Origin: Thuidium tamariscinum
Lineage: Eukaryota > Streptophyta > Bryopsida > Hypnales > Thuidiaceae
Direction of reading: 5' to 3'
NCBI GenBank assembly: GCA_947034885.2
Contig: OX344752.2
Coordinates: 4,526,001-4,590,000, forward strand
Length of the DNA: 64,000 nt
The number at the start of each line of letters is the position of its first letter. The first letter of the stretch is position 1. Of this stretch, positions 45,340-58,035 are shown piece after piece. The translations under genes and the position numbers were made by a program. The notes beneath the pieces were generated by a model that made no database searches, was not told where the DNA came from, and worked only from the letters and a program-made list of their open reading frames with translations.

Positions 45340-46818
45340 TCACCTTCAATGTCTTCTTTGCTCACCAAGGTAGTATAGGCACACTTTAAGGTAAAAATTG
45401 GGACACAATTGTAAAGATGTAGAATAAATATTATTAGCTACATATTTTTGAATGGAAATAAGGTTGCCCATTTTCACTAATAGTTGTCTATAATATCTCA
45501 CTTGGACACTTAAAGCAATCTACAACCTCCAAACTCTATGTAATTTTATAAAAAGCAATTTTTCATCTAAAATTGTCTTTATAGAAATCAACCTAAAAGA
45601 ATTCCCAATTATCAATTTGAAGAACATCTTCTTTTGTGAAATTATAACTTTAAAATTGAAAATAATCATGTTACTGCTTTTCTTGTGATTTAAGAAAGCA
45701 AAACATTGGAATCCCATGGAATGATTTATCAAATACAAAAATATAAAACATCTTTTGACATATTGCAAGGTGAATACACTATTTATTGGCTAGTTTATTG
45801 GAGGCATATAATGAATGTCTTTTATGCAATTCAAGGCTAAGGTAACGAAACCTAATTATGATAAATTGTCCTATCTAGAATCTTGTCTAGAATATACAAC
45901 CCTCAAATAATAGAACTTGGAGTCAATTTTAGATATATCTAATCTTGAGTAATGCTTTGAAAAATCATTTTTTATATTCAAACCATCTTCAGAACCTTAT
46001 TAAGATGTAGTTAGGTGTTGCTATTGTATAATATAGGTATTTTTACTATAAACACCTTCAAAGGTGGTAGTATATCTACTTATATACATATTAGAAGCTC
46101 ACATGCTCACATGTTCATGCTCACACACTAACATAGTTGCCATATCATTCATTTGGCATAAGGTGATTGAGGCAAATCTCTCCAAATTTCATGTGGAAAT
46201 TTAATTTTGGCATTTCCTTCATTGAATGTAATCCAAGAACACAATATGTAACTTATTTTTTATATTTTTTTAGATGGAGCAATTGAGCATTTTTTGACAA
46301 TTCATACACATTTGATAATGAGAATCCAAAAGCAAGAGCAAGTAGCCATGACTCACATGGTGAGTACATCTTATGTAATCAATATCAAAGAAAAAGTGAT
46401 GTTTTTTGGCTCAAATCTAGATTTTGTATTTTGAATAGTCTACATACTTTATATGATAGTTACATTGAAAGACAATATCTAAATAAACTAGATTTTGTTC
46501 TAAATTACATTGGTATAACTTTATTCCTAAGCATTAATTGAAATCAAAGTTTGAGATCATAAGAACTTGTCCAAACCTTCAAATATTCATCAATTGGATA
46601 TTTGTGACATTAGGGTTTAATGCATGTACAACAACATTTATTAAATACGATAGTGTGACAAGGCTATCATCTTTGCAACAACAACAAAAAAATTCCACTT
46701 TAAGTAGCTCATTTACATATATTTCATAAATTATAGATGATTTCAGTTTTGTATTCTTGTAATTATTTTACAATTTACCATTTTTTCAATGAAAATGGAA
46801 TGTCATATCATTTCAAAT
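45340..46818. other. AT-rich intergenic with dispersed repeat S copy 3
   Basis: At 46025-46140 the S repeat recurs (ACACCTTCAAAGGTGGTAGT, then ATATCTACTTATATACATAT, GCTCACATGCTCACATG), closest to the copy at 10920-11020. Otherwise no gene. Confidence 0.5.
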
Positions 46819-47758
46819 TTAACCCCTAAAAAACCACAACTATGTTTCCACCAAAATTGCTCAAAAAGTCGAAAATTGTCATTTCCAGGACAATTACCAA
46901 ATTTCAGAAAAAAAACATTTTTTGACATATGTAACCATATGATCTTTTAGTGCACTAGTTTGGGAAGATGTAGAAAAAATTTCAGAAATTTCCACCATGT
47001 AGATTGCAAGATATTAGTATTTGAAGTTACAAAAATCATTTTTTTTCCACTGCAAAAATCCGGGCAGCTACACTTCAAAAGGCTACATTTGTATGAAAAA
47101 ATGTCCAAAATGGTTGCAACTCTTTGGATTCATTTTCCAATTCAAGTTGGCTACATGTTTGAAAATTTTCATATCATTTGGAATTGTACAACATGTACAA
47201 AAAAATAGTAAGTAGAAAAAATTAGAGAATGATTCAAAATACAAAAATGGTAACAATTTATTTATTAAATTGAAAAATGACAATCCCAATGGTTCAAATG
47301 TTGTAATAAACAACCTACACCCAATTTTTTTTATATTTTTTCAAAAACATTGAAAATTGAGTAAAATAAAGGACTTCAAAGTTTATTTTAGATAAAAGAA
47401 TCTATAAGTATCCCCAAACTAAAATTCTTCATAACTTTTGACTCATTAATCCAAATGGAATGATTCAAGGCTTTCCATGTATATATAAATATATAAAATC
47501 AATTTCAAATTTTTATTTTCAAAAAAAGTGATTTTTAAAAATCTGCCCGAAATGCCCGAGTTGAGAAACAAACAACATTTTATGCAATAACTTTTCGACC
47601 ATGTAGTCAAAAGTCATGGAAATTGTTGGGCTTTGAAGATACTCCTCGTCCACACCTTCTATTAAAGTTTGGTTCCAAAATATGGAAATCTCTAGCCACA
47701 TGTACCTGCCCAAAATCGCTATGTTGCCAAAAAAGGCACGTTGGTCCTTTAGGGTTAA
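46819..47758 (+). mobile_element. TTAA-family element (g subtype)
   Basis: It starts TTAACCCCTAAAAAACC and ends TTGGTCCTTTAGGGTTAA, 940 bp, homologous along its length to 35756-36706. No transposase frame. Confidence 0.78.
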
Positions 47759-48582
47759 GAAATCTGTAAAAGTGGAAACAATGTAATTATTATAATTTTT
47801 TTTACCAATGATACGTGTGTATGGAAGGAAAAGGCTTTGAAATGGTTCAAAGTACGAGTTGTAGTTCAATTATGAGATGCTTAAGTAGTGAATTAATAGT
47901 GAATATGTGATGTATATGGATAGTGATTGTAGTATATTTTTTGAGTATATAGTGAGGCATAGGTTTGTGTTTTGGAAAAAATAAATTAAACTATTAAATA
48001 AACTCCTCCCTCCCTTCTCCTCCTACTTATAATTTTTACAAAGCTAATTTACTACAAACAATATGGAACAACTTCATATCTATATACCGATGTATGTAGC
48101 TTGTATTGTATTTGTATTCATTTTCTTATTAGCATCATGTACATCTATAGTTGTATTTTTATTTCAGATTGCATTTGACATCAATAGCCTAGATTGTATT
48201 TGACATCAACAACTTCTAATTTTTGAAAAATTAACAACATTGGAGGTAGTATTTTTTAAAAACAAACAAACCAAGAGCTACCTAGCTATATCTTTTCAAT
48301 AGATAGCGGCTCTATTAAAAGTATTTTAATATTTGTAAATATGAATGCCAAATGGTGTGTTTCATGTCATGTATTAAGTCTTGTTAATCTAAGCAAGTGC
48401 TAAAATGTTGCATATTTTAGACATTATTGTTAAAACTTGTTGTCAACAAGCTTACAAAAGTTGTTTGACGTCTTCATGTCCTGTTGTATTTCCAAAACTT
48501 TTGAATGGAGTCCTGTGGTTATATATATATATAGAAACATCTAATCAAAATTGGAAATAAAAGTTTTGTGGGTGAACTTTCA
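47759..48582. other. AT-rich sequence upstream of retrotransposon remnant
   Basis: I looked here for a long terminal repeat or primer-binding site for the gypsy remnant and could not identify one. A (TA)n run lies at about 48521-48535. Confidence 0.4.
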
Positions 48583-49404
48583 ATGAAGGATTTGTGGAGA
48601 ACAATGCAACAATTGCTAGAGGTAAACAATAACTTCCGAAGCGTGTTTGAGCATCTCTAATCGACCTCAAGCTCAATTGTTTCCTTAATTGTTTTGTTGA
48701 CTTCAACTCTACCCACAACAAAGGAGCCACAAGTTAGTCTTTCAAACAAATGTGATGGCAATTGAACAAAGTTTCAAGACTTTGTGAATCAAATGTGACT
48801 TGTTTTTCGACTCCAACTTGACTGATATCCTACCGGTGAGTCACAAATAGGGTTAATTGGTACTCTACTTACAAGATCTGCATTATCATAGTTCTCTCCT
48901 ATATTAGAGAAGAACTTACTAGTTTTTCTTAATCTAGATCACTTTTTGAAGGAATTCAAGAATACTTTTGGTAATACTAATAGAGTCCGGACTACAACAA
49001 CAAAACTCCGTTCACTTTACCAAAAATCGCGTGCGGTTTCAACATATGCTACAAAATTTCAACTCCTTGCCAACAATGTCGATTGGATGATAACACACTA
49101 ATTAGTGCATTTCAATGGGGATTACATGACAACGTAAAAGATTTATTGCTAAATCTACCCGACCTAACTTCCTTATCAGAGGCCATCACATGAGTGGTAT
49201 GATGCGATAATTGACTCTTTGGACGACGACAAGAACAATGATTGACTTCAGGACCTTATCAAGCAGATCTTGCAACACTAGCAAGACTAAGCTCATCAAT
49301 TCCATCTATGCCCAAATCAATGCAAAATTGCAAATTGCCACTTGAAGGATCAAGAAACTCACTCTCAAAGAGAAGAAGTGTCATCGAACAGAAGACCTTT
49401 GCAT
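48583..49404 (+). pseudogene. Ty3/gypsy retrotransposon gag remnant, 5' part
   Basis: This is decayed capsid-like coding sequence of a plant Ty3/gypsy element. It begins near ATG 48583 (MKDLWRTMQQLLE). Typical gag blocks follow in shifting frames with stops: KEPQVSLSNKCDG, then about 48950-49190 NTNRVRTTTTKLRSLYQKS and NVDWDDNTLISAFQWGLHDN, the latter needing a frameshift at about 49085. It is cut at 49404 by the hAT-like element and resumes at 60052. No intact protein can be made. Confidence 0.75.
49397..49404. repeat. left 8-bp target duplication CTTTGCAT
   Basis: It is identical to 60044-60051 and brackets the 10.6-kb element exactly at its inverted termini. Confidence 0.9.
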
Positions 49405-49589
49405 CAGGGTTGTTCTGTTGGACAGCGCGACATCGCAACGTCACGAAACGTCCAATAGACCCTCCGCGACGTCCATAAAAGTCAAATTTACCTTTGACTT
49501 TTTTAAAATTACCACGTGGAAAATAATGCCACCTAGATGCCATGTGGCATCCACGTGTTACATTTTAGGGCGCATGCGGATCTAATAAA

Positions 49590-49712
49590 GATGTGCGACT
49601 ACGGGTAGGGCGACCTCGGGTAGGGGCGACCTCGGGTGGGGCGACCTCGGGTAAGGGCAACCTCGGGTAGGGCGACCTCGAGTGGGGCGACCTCGGGTAA
49701 GGGCGACTTCTT
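49590..49712 (-). repeat. left subterminal GGGCGACCTCGGGTA array
   Basis: About seven irregular units of GGGCGACCTCGGGT(A/G)G appear in the orientation inverse to the arrays at 53400-54740 and 59350-59860. Confidence 0.8.
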
Positions 49713-49894
49713 TTTTTTTTTGGTTAACATATGGAGAAATTCCATTGCAAAAAAAAGGGGGCAACCTCTTCTATTGCAAATTACATTTGTTACACTTCTC
49801 TAAAAATACAAAAAAGTGGATGTAACAATAAAATCTTCTACTTCACTTGTCTAAAATCATGTGGTAAAATTTTCATGAGGTATGACCATATAAA

Positions 49895-50621
49895 GGCAAT
49901 TGCATGAAAGACTTGTACTATTTTTCATCGCATGTCTCATGTTGATCTATTTTTTGACCATAACTTTTGTATTTTTGCTCCAAATGACTCAAGATTTCTA
50001 GAAAAGGTACTCATAACTATCATATAGCTTACATGAATTTTTGATAATTTTCAAAAATATTTAATATAAAAATAATACTAGTGATTGAATGTCACATATG
50101 ACAATTTGGAAGTTCTTAGTACTATGGAATACCTTTTTTTAATGATTTTGAGATGAAATTTGGATGAGATGGTCTTCTAATAGACTTCTAGTTTTACACA
50201 CATGGATTTTTAAAAATAGTTAATTTTATGTCATGTGGAGGTCTACAAAGAGAGCTTCATTTTGCTTGTATTTTGAAACATATAAAATATTATTTTGGTA
50301 GATTTTTAACTGAATGACCATCTCCATAAAATTGTTGCTAATGGCCACTTTTTATTTTTTGTATTTACTTATTCTTACTATTTTTCTCTAATTAAAACAT
50401 GAAGGTATGTATTTTCTTAAGGTTTGGCACTTTTCCAGTTCTCCTATTTAGAAAATTTTCCTATACAATTCCTTTTGTAGGTACCTTTGTCTTAAAGGTG
50501 TATATATAAGACATATTTTTTTAATTTAAAAATTATTTTTCTAATTAAATAGTACTCCAAAAAAAGTCAGAAGTACTATTGCAAAACGCAACAAATAGTA
50601 CAAGTCTTTCATGCAATCACC
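49895..50621. mobile_element. miniature inverted-repeat element with ~28-bp ends
   Basis: Left end GGCAATTGCATGAAAGACTT and inverted right end GGTGATTGCATGAAAGACTT, continuing GTACTATTT on both. Length is 727 bp. It interrupts an e-subtype copy. Target duplication not clear. Part of the interior (CATAACTTTTGTATTTTTGC, TGACTCAAGATTT) resembles 13340-13480. Confidence 0.7.
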
Positions 50622-50750
50622 CACAAATTAGAAGATATTTGCATTCAAAGTTGGAAAAATAAAATTTTGAATGTTGGCCTACAATTTCAATGACTTTGAC
50701 CACTATTTGTGGAAAATTTATGCACTATAGACTTTGTTTTTTATGTTGAA

Positions 50751-51285
50751 TTACTCCTAAGAGCCCAAGGGGTTAGGACAAAATACAAATGTGATAAAAT
50801 ACAATTTCTATAATTTTTTTGAAGTTAGCATCAAAGAAAATTATGTGAAGCACAAAAAATAGAAAGTATCTATATAGGTACAGTTATAAAGTTGTTTTTA
50901 TATTATCTTAAAATGAATTTTGAAGATATAACTTCAAAAAAATCACCAAAAATACAATTTTCATCTTAAATAGCACTTGAAGTTTTATTTGAATTAGTCA
51001 AAACTATGATTTCTATTGATTTGTGAAAAAATGAAAAAGATCTAGTAATGAGAGCATCAACACTTTCTCCAAATATTAAGTTTTTCAACACTATGCAATT
51101 ATAAACACTTCATGATATTTTTCTAATAATTTCTTTTTGGCCATATTGATCTTAATTAGTTTTGAATGTAAATGTTGAAAGACGATCTATTTTTTTTAAA
51201 GTGAAGCAAAAAGAAATTATGCCCAAAAATTATACCCAAAGTAAGGCAACAACCAAAAATGGTTGCTTGAGTACTTAGGGGTTAA
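50751..51285 (+). mobile_element. TTAA-family element (small subtype) nested in e-subtype copy
   Basis: It starts TTACTCCTAAGAGCCCAAGG and ends GCTTGAGTACTTAGGGGTTAA. The flanks rejoin e-subtype sequence. Left target degenerate. Confidence 0.55.
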
Positions 51286-51560
51286 CAAATTGTTAAGTAG
51301 AAATAGGTTGAATAAGAAAATAAATTATTAATAGTTCTAAGATGTAATTGAAACATGTAAATTCTAATTGTGTGATTCTTTTAGGAAGAAAATTTAACCT
51401 TGACAAACAGTTTTTTAGAAAATTTGTGAAAATTGCATTCAAAATGAAATCTAATATGTTATTTTTTCAAGAAGTTTCTATAATTGCTCAATAAACAAGA
51501 TTGTCTATAATTTTTTATGTTTAGTCCAAATACAATGAATCATAGCTTTAGACAAGTGTA

Positions 51561-52476
51561 TTTTTAATCCCTTACAAGTTATATTTTAATTTCATTTTTG
51601 CAAATTTTTTCACATAATAATTTAGAAATGAAAAAATGAGAGTAAATTTCATGACAAAAATTAAAAAAATTTGCACAAGAAAATTCAAATTTGAGATTCT
51701 ATACATAGTCATCAACACCTTATCACCTTGCATATAGGATATTCAATATTCTTTTTTAAATGGCACATCATAAAAGAACGAGTTAATTTATTTATATTAC
51801 TTTTTGAAATTTAGAGGCATGCAATGTGGCTTAAGAATTTATGCTAGTATAATAATATCATGTCTTATTACAAAACAATGGATGGAGGAAACTACTTTCA
51901 AGGGCTTCATCAACCATGGTTTATCCATAACCAAGTTCACCAACTATCTACTTGCCAATTGCTTCTTTAGATCAATACACTCAACTTCTTCATTAATTGA
52001 TGCATTTTCAGAAACTTCATTATTGTATTTTTTCCATATTATTAATTCATTTTCATTAATTCAGCAAATTTTCTAATAAAATACAAAATAGATTCCGTTG
52101 TATATTTATACTTTTCTTGCATTCTTAATATACTCTTCTTTAAATGTTGTCACCTATTCATAGAGAATAATTCTAGAGTCATCTACCAATAGTTCTTCAA
52201 CTTTCTTTCCATAATAAGATATTTGGAATGAATCTTGGGGGATAAAAAAATAATATCAAGGTACATAAAGTCAACCCACATAGTTCCCTAATGCATCTTT
52301 TTTTTAGGGCTTCTTTTAGTCATTCTTAAATGACATTAAAAGTTTTAACTAGACAACCAGATTGTTTATTTTTAATGCATAATTACAAGAAAGAGCTTGC
52401 AAACCATAATAATGATTTTAGCACTATATAGAGGGACAATTTGAAGAACAAGGGCAATTTTAGAACACTTGAGTTC
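51561..52476. other. AT-rich interior of hAT-like element, no gene seen
   Basis: A 90-codon frame at 51804-52076 has no family features. Confidence 0.45.
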
Positions 52477-53034
52477 TTAATCCCTAAAGGACCAAGGCCA
52501 TTTTTCTACAAAAAAACAACTTAAACTCTCATTTTTATAGCAAAGAGAAGAAAAATTTGAAAATTGTTTTTTTCAGCATCTAACCTTAGATTCTTATACC
52601 TAACTAGTACAAAAATTCGTGGATATCCTTTTTAATAATTGTAAATATTGCATTTAGATATGAATTCAATAAATTATTTTTCAAGACAATGATTCAATTG
52701 TCCAAGAAACAAGATTGTTCATAACTTTCTCAAAATAAATCCAAATGTATCAAAACTTTTCATGTAGGCAAAAATATAATCTATGAGAAAAAAATAAAAA
52801 ATAAAACTTCGATTTTAAAAATTGTTGTGGGCTACTCCTCTCTTTTGTTTTGAGTTTATTTAGGCATAACTTTTTATCTTGGATACTAATTGAAAAAATA
52901 TAAATTCATATGAAGCTAATCAATTTTTCTATCTTCAAAAAAAAATCCAATAATCAAGACAAAAATTAAGACAATAGGTACCTATATAAAATCTCATTTT
53001 TTCCCTAAAGGGACAATGGCTCTTCAAGCGTTAC
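52477..53034 (+). mobile_element. TTAA-family element (e subtype, internally deleted)
   Basis: It starts TTAATCCCTAAAGGACCAAGG and ends near CCCTAAAGGGACAATGGC...GTTAC. Shorter than other e copies (about 560 bp) but the same block order. Confidence 0.6.
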
Positions 53035-53385
53035 AAACCCTAGAAATCAAGAACTCCTAAAATACATTCCTAGAGAAAAATATCAAGGCATTAAGCTCTC
53101 CAAACTCAATCAAAGAAACAAAGAGGAGGTAAGCAATAAATATTTTTCAATAATTTAAAAAATAACTATTTCTAGGGTCTCCAGAGTCTATGATGATATG
53201 AGAACCCTCGGACAAAAAATAATAATAAATAATTCTTCAAGTAGAATTGAAAAAAAGTTAAAAAATTCAAAACCTCGTTTTAATGGCCAAAAAATTTCGA
53301 AATAAAAGAAACTCATCCAAAAGCAAGGTAATAGCTCACACACCAATTACAATCACCTTAAACAAGCATTCTCCTATAAAATTAT
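53035..53385. other. AT-rich spacer
   Basis: No features seen. Confidence 0.4.
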
Positions 53386-54760
53386 GTTTTAAACCCACGT
53401 TCCCATACAAGTGATCGCCCTGGACCCGCGTTCTCCTTCAAAGAAGTCCCCAAGACCCAAAATGGCCTCAAAATTGCAAAAAATTGAAATTTTGGGGGCA
53501 AACAACTCCCACCTCCTTAAGAGGTCGCCCTAACAACGCGTTCTCCTACACGAGGTCGCCCTAGACCCCCCACAAGAGGTCGCCCCAAGACCCGAAGTAG
53601 CCCCAAAATGGCCCAAAATGGCCCCAAAATGACTTTTTTTGAACTTGGACAAGGGAATGGCTCCCACCTCCACCCGCGGTCGCCCTAGACCCGCGCTCTC
53701 CTACCTTCGGTCGCCTCACACCCGCGGTCGCCCACAAGAGGTCGCCCCAAGACCCGAAGTCGCCCCAAAATGGCCCAAAAATGACTTTTTTTGAACTTGG
53801 ACAAGGGAATGGCTCCCACCTCCACCCGCGGTCGCCCACAAGAGGTCGCCCCTAGACCCGAAGTAGCCCTACATGAGGTCGCCCTAGACCCGCATTCGCT
53901 TTCAAAGAGGTTCCCAAGACTCAAAATGGCCCCAAAATTGCAAAAAATTGAAATTTGGGGGGCAAACAACTCCCACCTCCTTAAGAGGTCGCCCTACACC
54001 CACGTTCTCCTACACAAGGTTGCCCTAGACCCCCCACAAGAGGTCGCCCCGAGACCCGAAGTAGCCCCAAAATGGCCCAAAATGGCCCCAAAATGACTTT
54101 TTTTGAACTTGGACAAGGGAATGGCTCCCACCTCCACCCGCGGTCGCCCTAGACCCGCGCTCTCCTACCTTCGGTCGCCCCACACCCGCGGTCGCCCACA
54201 AGAGGTCGCCCCAAGACCTGAAGTCGCCCCAAAATGGCCCAAAAATGATTTTTTTTGAACTTGGACAAGGGAATGGCTCCCACCTCCACCCGCGGTCGCC
54301 CACAAGAGGTCGCCCCTAGACCCGAAGTAGCCCTACATGAGGTCGCCCTAGACCCGCATTCGCCTTCAAAGAGGTTCCCAAGACTCAAAATGGCCCCAAA
54401 ATTGCAAAAAATTGAAATTTGGGGGGCAAACAACTCCCACCTCCTTAAGAGGTCGCCCTAACAGCGCGTTCTCCTTAAGAGGTTGCCCTACACCCACGTT
54501 CTCCTACACGAGGTCGCCCTAGACCCGCATTCTCCTTCAAAGAGGTCCGCAAGACTCAAAATGGCTCCAAAATTGCAAAAAATTGAAATTTTGGGGGCAA
54601 ACAACTCCCACCTCCTTAAGAGGTCGCCCTAACAGTGCGCTCTCTTTAAGAGGTCTCCCTACACCCGCGTTCTCCTACAAGAGGTCGCCCTAGATCCGCA
54701 TTCTCCTTCAAAGAGGTCCCAAGACTCAAAATATCCAAAAAATTGCAAAAAATTGAAAAT
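53386..54760 (+). repeat. GC-rich tandem block built on GAGGTCGCCC, with a 464-bp direct duplication
   Basis: Dozens of GGTCGCCC/GAGGTCGCCC cores are spaced irregularly among ACCCGCG and TTCTCCT linkers. A unit of 464 bp is duplicated (for example GACTTTTTTTGAACTTGGAC at about 53632 and 54096, and again at 53783 and 54247, two per unit). Open frames of 68-101 codons on both strands are consequences of the repeat, not genes. Confidence 0.85.
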
Positions 54761-55249
54761 TTGGGGACAACGGCTCTATCTTCCCTATGCGGTGACTCTA
54801 AACCAATATTCTTCTATAAGAGGTTGTAGAGAAGTGATTGCCTATGAGACATAGAGTATGGCATTTTTTTTAAATTGGAGGGAAGAGTAGTAAAGTTGAT
54901 TATGATGAGTTACACTTGCATCAATTTTAAAACATATTAATGTACATTTTAAATTTGGTGAGCTAAGACAATGTTTATATTTGAGATTAGACTTCAATGG
55001 ATAAATATCTTATATCATTTGCTAAATATTAAAGCTCTTCTCAAAATTTGTTTATCTTGAATTATCTATAATAAAGCTTTAATTTTTGTATGTCTATTTT
55101 AATCTATGAATTTTTTCTACTTTATAATTGAAGTGATAAGGTCAAAAATTTCAATGAACATTCAACTTTTGTATAGAGGGGAATTTATTATTGTATGGAT
55201 GTTTTTGTAAATGGAATTGTAATTTTTTGTATATTGATTTATTAAATGG
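54761..55249. other. AT-rich spacer
   Basis: No features seen. Confidence 0.4.
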
Positions 55250-56830
55250 GGAACAATTTACAATTTTACATAGATCTTTATTTATTATTTTGTATTTTGA
55301 AGTTCAATTCATAAATAAGTCATTATTAAAATGACTCATTGACATTTACATAAATTAAAAGGAGAAGTTATCATTTAAATTTCATCCTTCTAATTCTAAA
55401 ATCGTAGATTGAGGTAATAAAAAATACTTGAGTAGAATGATGCTTAAAGAATGGAGAATTCTAATGGATATATTCTTATATACTTGAGTCTCCATCTATT
55501 ATATTGTATACTAGAATTTATTTGATATTTTTTTTGGTAGGATAATTCTTTGACATTTTTGTAAATAAAAAAGAAAATGTTTTCATTTAAATATCTTTCC
55601 ACTAATTTTTAGAATTGACATGAAGGTGGTGACCTAATAAAATATGAGTACGGTGATACTTTGGAAATAGAAAAACTTGAATGGGCAAGTTGTTATTGAA
55701 ATCTCTATCCACTATTTTGAGTTCTAAAGTTTGCTTGATAAATAATTTACCAAAAATACGAGCCTTCAAATAAAAGTTGCATAAATCTAAAAGAAAAGTT
55801 TCATTTTTTAATCTGTTCCTTCTAATTTTAAAGATGAGAGTAAGGTCGTATTTAATAAGACATAGGTATTATGATGCTTGAAAATTGAAAAAAATTGAAT
55901 AGGCAAATTGTTAATAAAGTCTCCATCCACTATTTTGAGTTCTAAAATCTATTTGATAAAATAATTCACCATGAGGATGAGCCTTCAAAATAAAGTTGTA
56001 TATCAAAAAGAAAACTTATTTCACTTATACCTCTTCCTTCTAATTTTTAAGATGAAATCAAAGTGGTGCCTAAATAAGACATGACTATGATGATGGTTCA
56101 AAAATAGGAAAAATTGAAATAGGCAAATTGTTATTAAAGTCTCCATCCACTATTTTGAATTCTAAACTTTGCTTGATAAATAATTTGCCATTAGGATGAG
56201 CCTTCAAATAACATTTGTATAAATCAAAAGAAGAAGTTTTTATTTAAACTTTTTTTTTTTTTTTTTTCTTTATTGTTGAAGGTGAAAATTGATAAATAGT
56301 ACATAAATATAATGATGCTTGGAAAATAGAGAATTTCAAATGGAGAAGATCGTTCACAAATATCCATGCATTATTTTTTATTCTAAAATTCACTTAATGA
56401 ATATTAGACCATAATGATGGCTTTAAGATTTGATTCGATCAAAAGGGGAAGTTTTCATTTAAATCTCTTCCCTTTAGTTTTTAAATTTTTGGTAAAGGTA
56501 ATGAAAAATACATGAATATGTTGATGCTTAAAAAATAAAAAAATTCAAACAAAGAAATTCTTAATTATACAAAATTCAAATTATTATTTTGTATCCTAAA
56601 ATCCACTTTATAAATGTTACACCATTAAAATGACTATGAAATTTATATAAAATCAGAAGAGAAGTTCTAAGTTAAAATAATTTCTTCCCTCTAGTCTTAA
56701 AATTTTTGGTGAAGGTGGTAAATAATACATGAATATAATGATGCTTGAAAAATAGAGAAATTAAAATGATGAAGTTCTTACACAAATATCCATTCATTTT
56801 TTGTATATTGAAATCTAATTATTCAATAAT
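55250..56830 (+). repeat. tandem array of ~218-bp units (about eight)
   Basis: The block CCATCCACTATTTTGAGTTC and variants recurs near 55270, 55488, 55705, 55930, 56150, 56365, 56585 and 56795. Each is followed by TTGATAAATA-, GAGCCTTCAAATAA-, AAAAGAAGTTT-, CTTCTAATTTTTAA- and TGATGCTTGAAAAT-type blocks. The middle units are best conserved and the outer ones decayed. Confidence 0.75.
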
Positions 56831-57800
56831 ACAACATCTTGAAGGGCACTCCCAATTCTTTAACTATAATGTGCAACCAAATGAAGTGTGGTTTTAATTC
56901 TCTTGGCCTAAATTTTAGACAATTTTTAGATGTAAACTAGCATTACTAAAATGGGATATTACTCATTATAAATAATGAAGGATAGGAAATAATACACAAC
57001 TTTACCTTCTTCTTCTTTTTCTAAAGTTGGGTTGCCAAAAAGAATCTCCAAAAATCTAAACTATTCTGTAGTAAACAAAGTTTGAAATTAAGAATCCTAT
57101 GAACTAAATTTTATGAGAGCATGAGCTCTACATATAAATGAGAGTGACAACTAATGCATGACAACTAATGGTGACAACTAATGGTTGTGCTCTTATAAGT
57201 ATTCACACTTTGAATGTGTTTGAATGCAATTGTTGAATGGAAGTATTGCTTATCTAGTCTTTTTTAAATGTATCACATGTTTAGTCAAAGTTTTAATAAG
57301 AAATAAAGCCTTATTTCTTATATTGAGACAAAGTATAGTCTCAATTTTATCTTAGAATCGAAGATAAATGGTCATAACTTTATAATTTTGAGTCTATTTG
57401 ATAATTTGAGACTTTAATACAATAATACATGCAAAAACCTTTAATTGTCCAAAGGTTGCAATCTCATCTTATCGTCAATTCAATGATAAATGACTAAAAA
57501 TTTTTTAGGGTAAAGTCTCAAAATATGTAAATTGTCTCATTTGAATGAATAAGGCCTTAAATCCTCTTCTCTTTGTGTTTGCAAGAAAAATGCAACTCTT
57601 TTCTATGTATAATGAACATAGGGTATAATTAATTAGCACCCCAAAAAATTCCAAAATAAAGATAGGATGATTGACTTGACTTTAGAAATTTACGTAAAGA
57701 TGTCCCTATTTTAATTCATCAAATGTACCTACATAGCCCTCATCTTTTAGGGGCTTGAATGCACATGATGTCCTAACATATTACATAGTGCACCCCTTTA
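56831..57800. other. AT-rich interior of hAT-like element, no gene seen
   Basis: A short direct repeat GACAACTAATG occurs three times (57148-57182). Otherwise nothing. Confidence 0.45.
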
Positions 57801-57804
57801 GTAC

Positions 57805-58035
57805 AACATTAGGATGATTCTTTGACTTTTACGTAACTCACAAAGAGAAGTTTTAATTCAAATCTATTTCTTCTAATTTTTAAATTTTAGGTGAAGATGC
57901 TAACTTGCTAAGAAATATAAGAATATGATGATCCTTGAAGATTAGAAAAAATCAAATGGGGATGATTTAAAAAAAATCACAATCCATAATTTTATATTTC
58001 AAAATCTTCTTGATAAGTAATACATGAGTAGATTG
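57805..58035 (+). repeat. detached unit of the ~218-bp array
   Basis: It shows the same block order (AAAGAGAAGTTTTAATTCAA, CTTCTAATTTTTAAATTTT, GATGATCCTTGAAGATTAG, ATCCATAATTTTATATTTCA, TTGATAAGTAATAC) about 1 kb beyond the main array. Confidence 0.65.

Larger units (their letters stand above)
49723..51560 (+). mobile_element. TTAA-family element (e subtype) split by two insertions inside the hAT-like element
   Basis: e-subtype blocks are read in order through interruptions: CACTTGTCTAAAATCATGTGG (about 49840), then after 50621 CATTCAAAGTTGGAAAAATA and GACTTTGACCACTATTTGTGG, then after 51285 TTGTTAAGTAGAAATAGG and TTAATAGTTCTAAGATG. The left limit (TTAA at about 49722) and right limit are approximate. 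Confidence 0.5.

Noticed and set aside
47759..48582. Long terminal repeat for the gypsy remnant
   Set aside because: Searched by eye for TG...CA ends and a matching copy beyond 61215 and found none, so no LTR is claimed.
53561..54461. Several 68-101 codon frames on both strands with repeated similar proteins
   Set aside because: They arise from the GC-rich tandem block. The duplicated frames simply follow the 464-bp duplication.
53386..54760. CRISPR-like array of GGTCGCCC repeats
   Set aside because: Repeat cores are too short, spacing is irregular, the host is a plant, and no cas genes are present.
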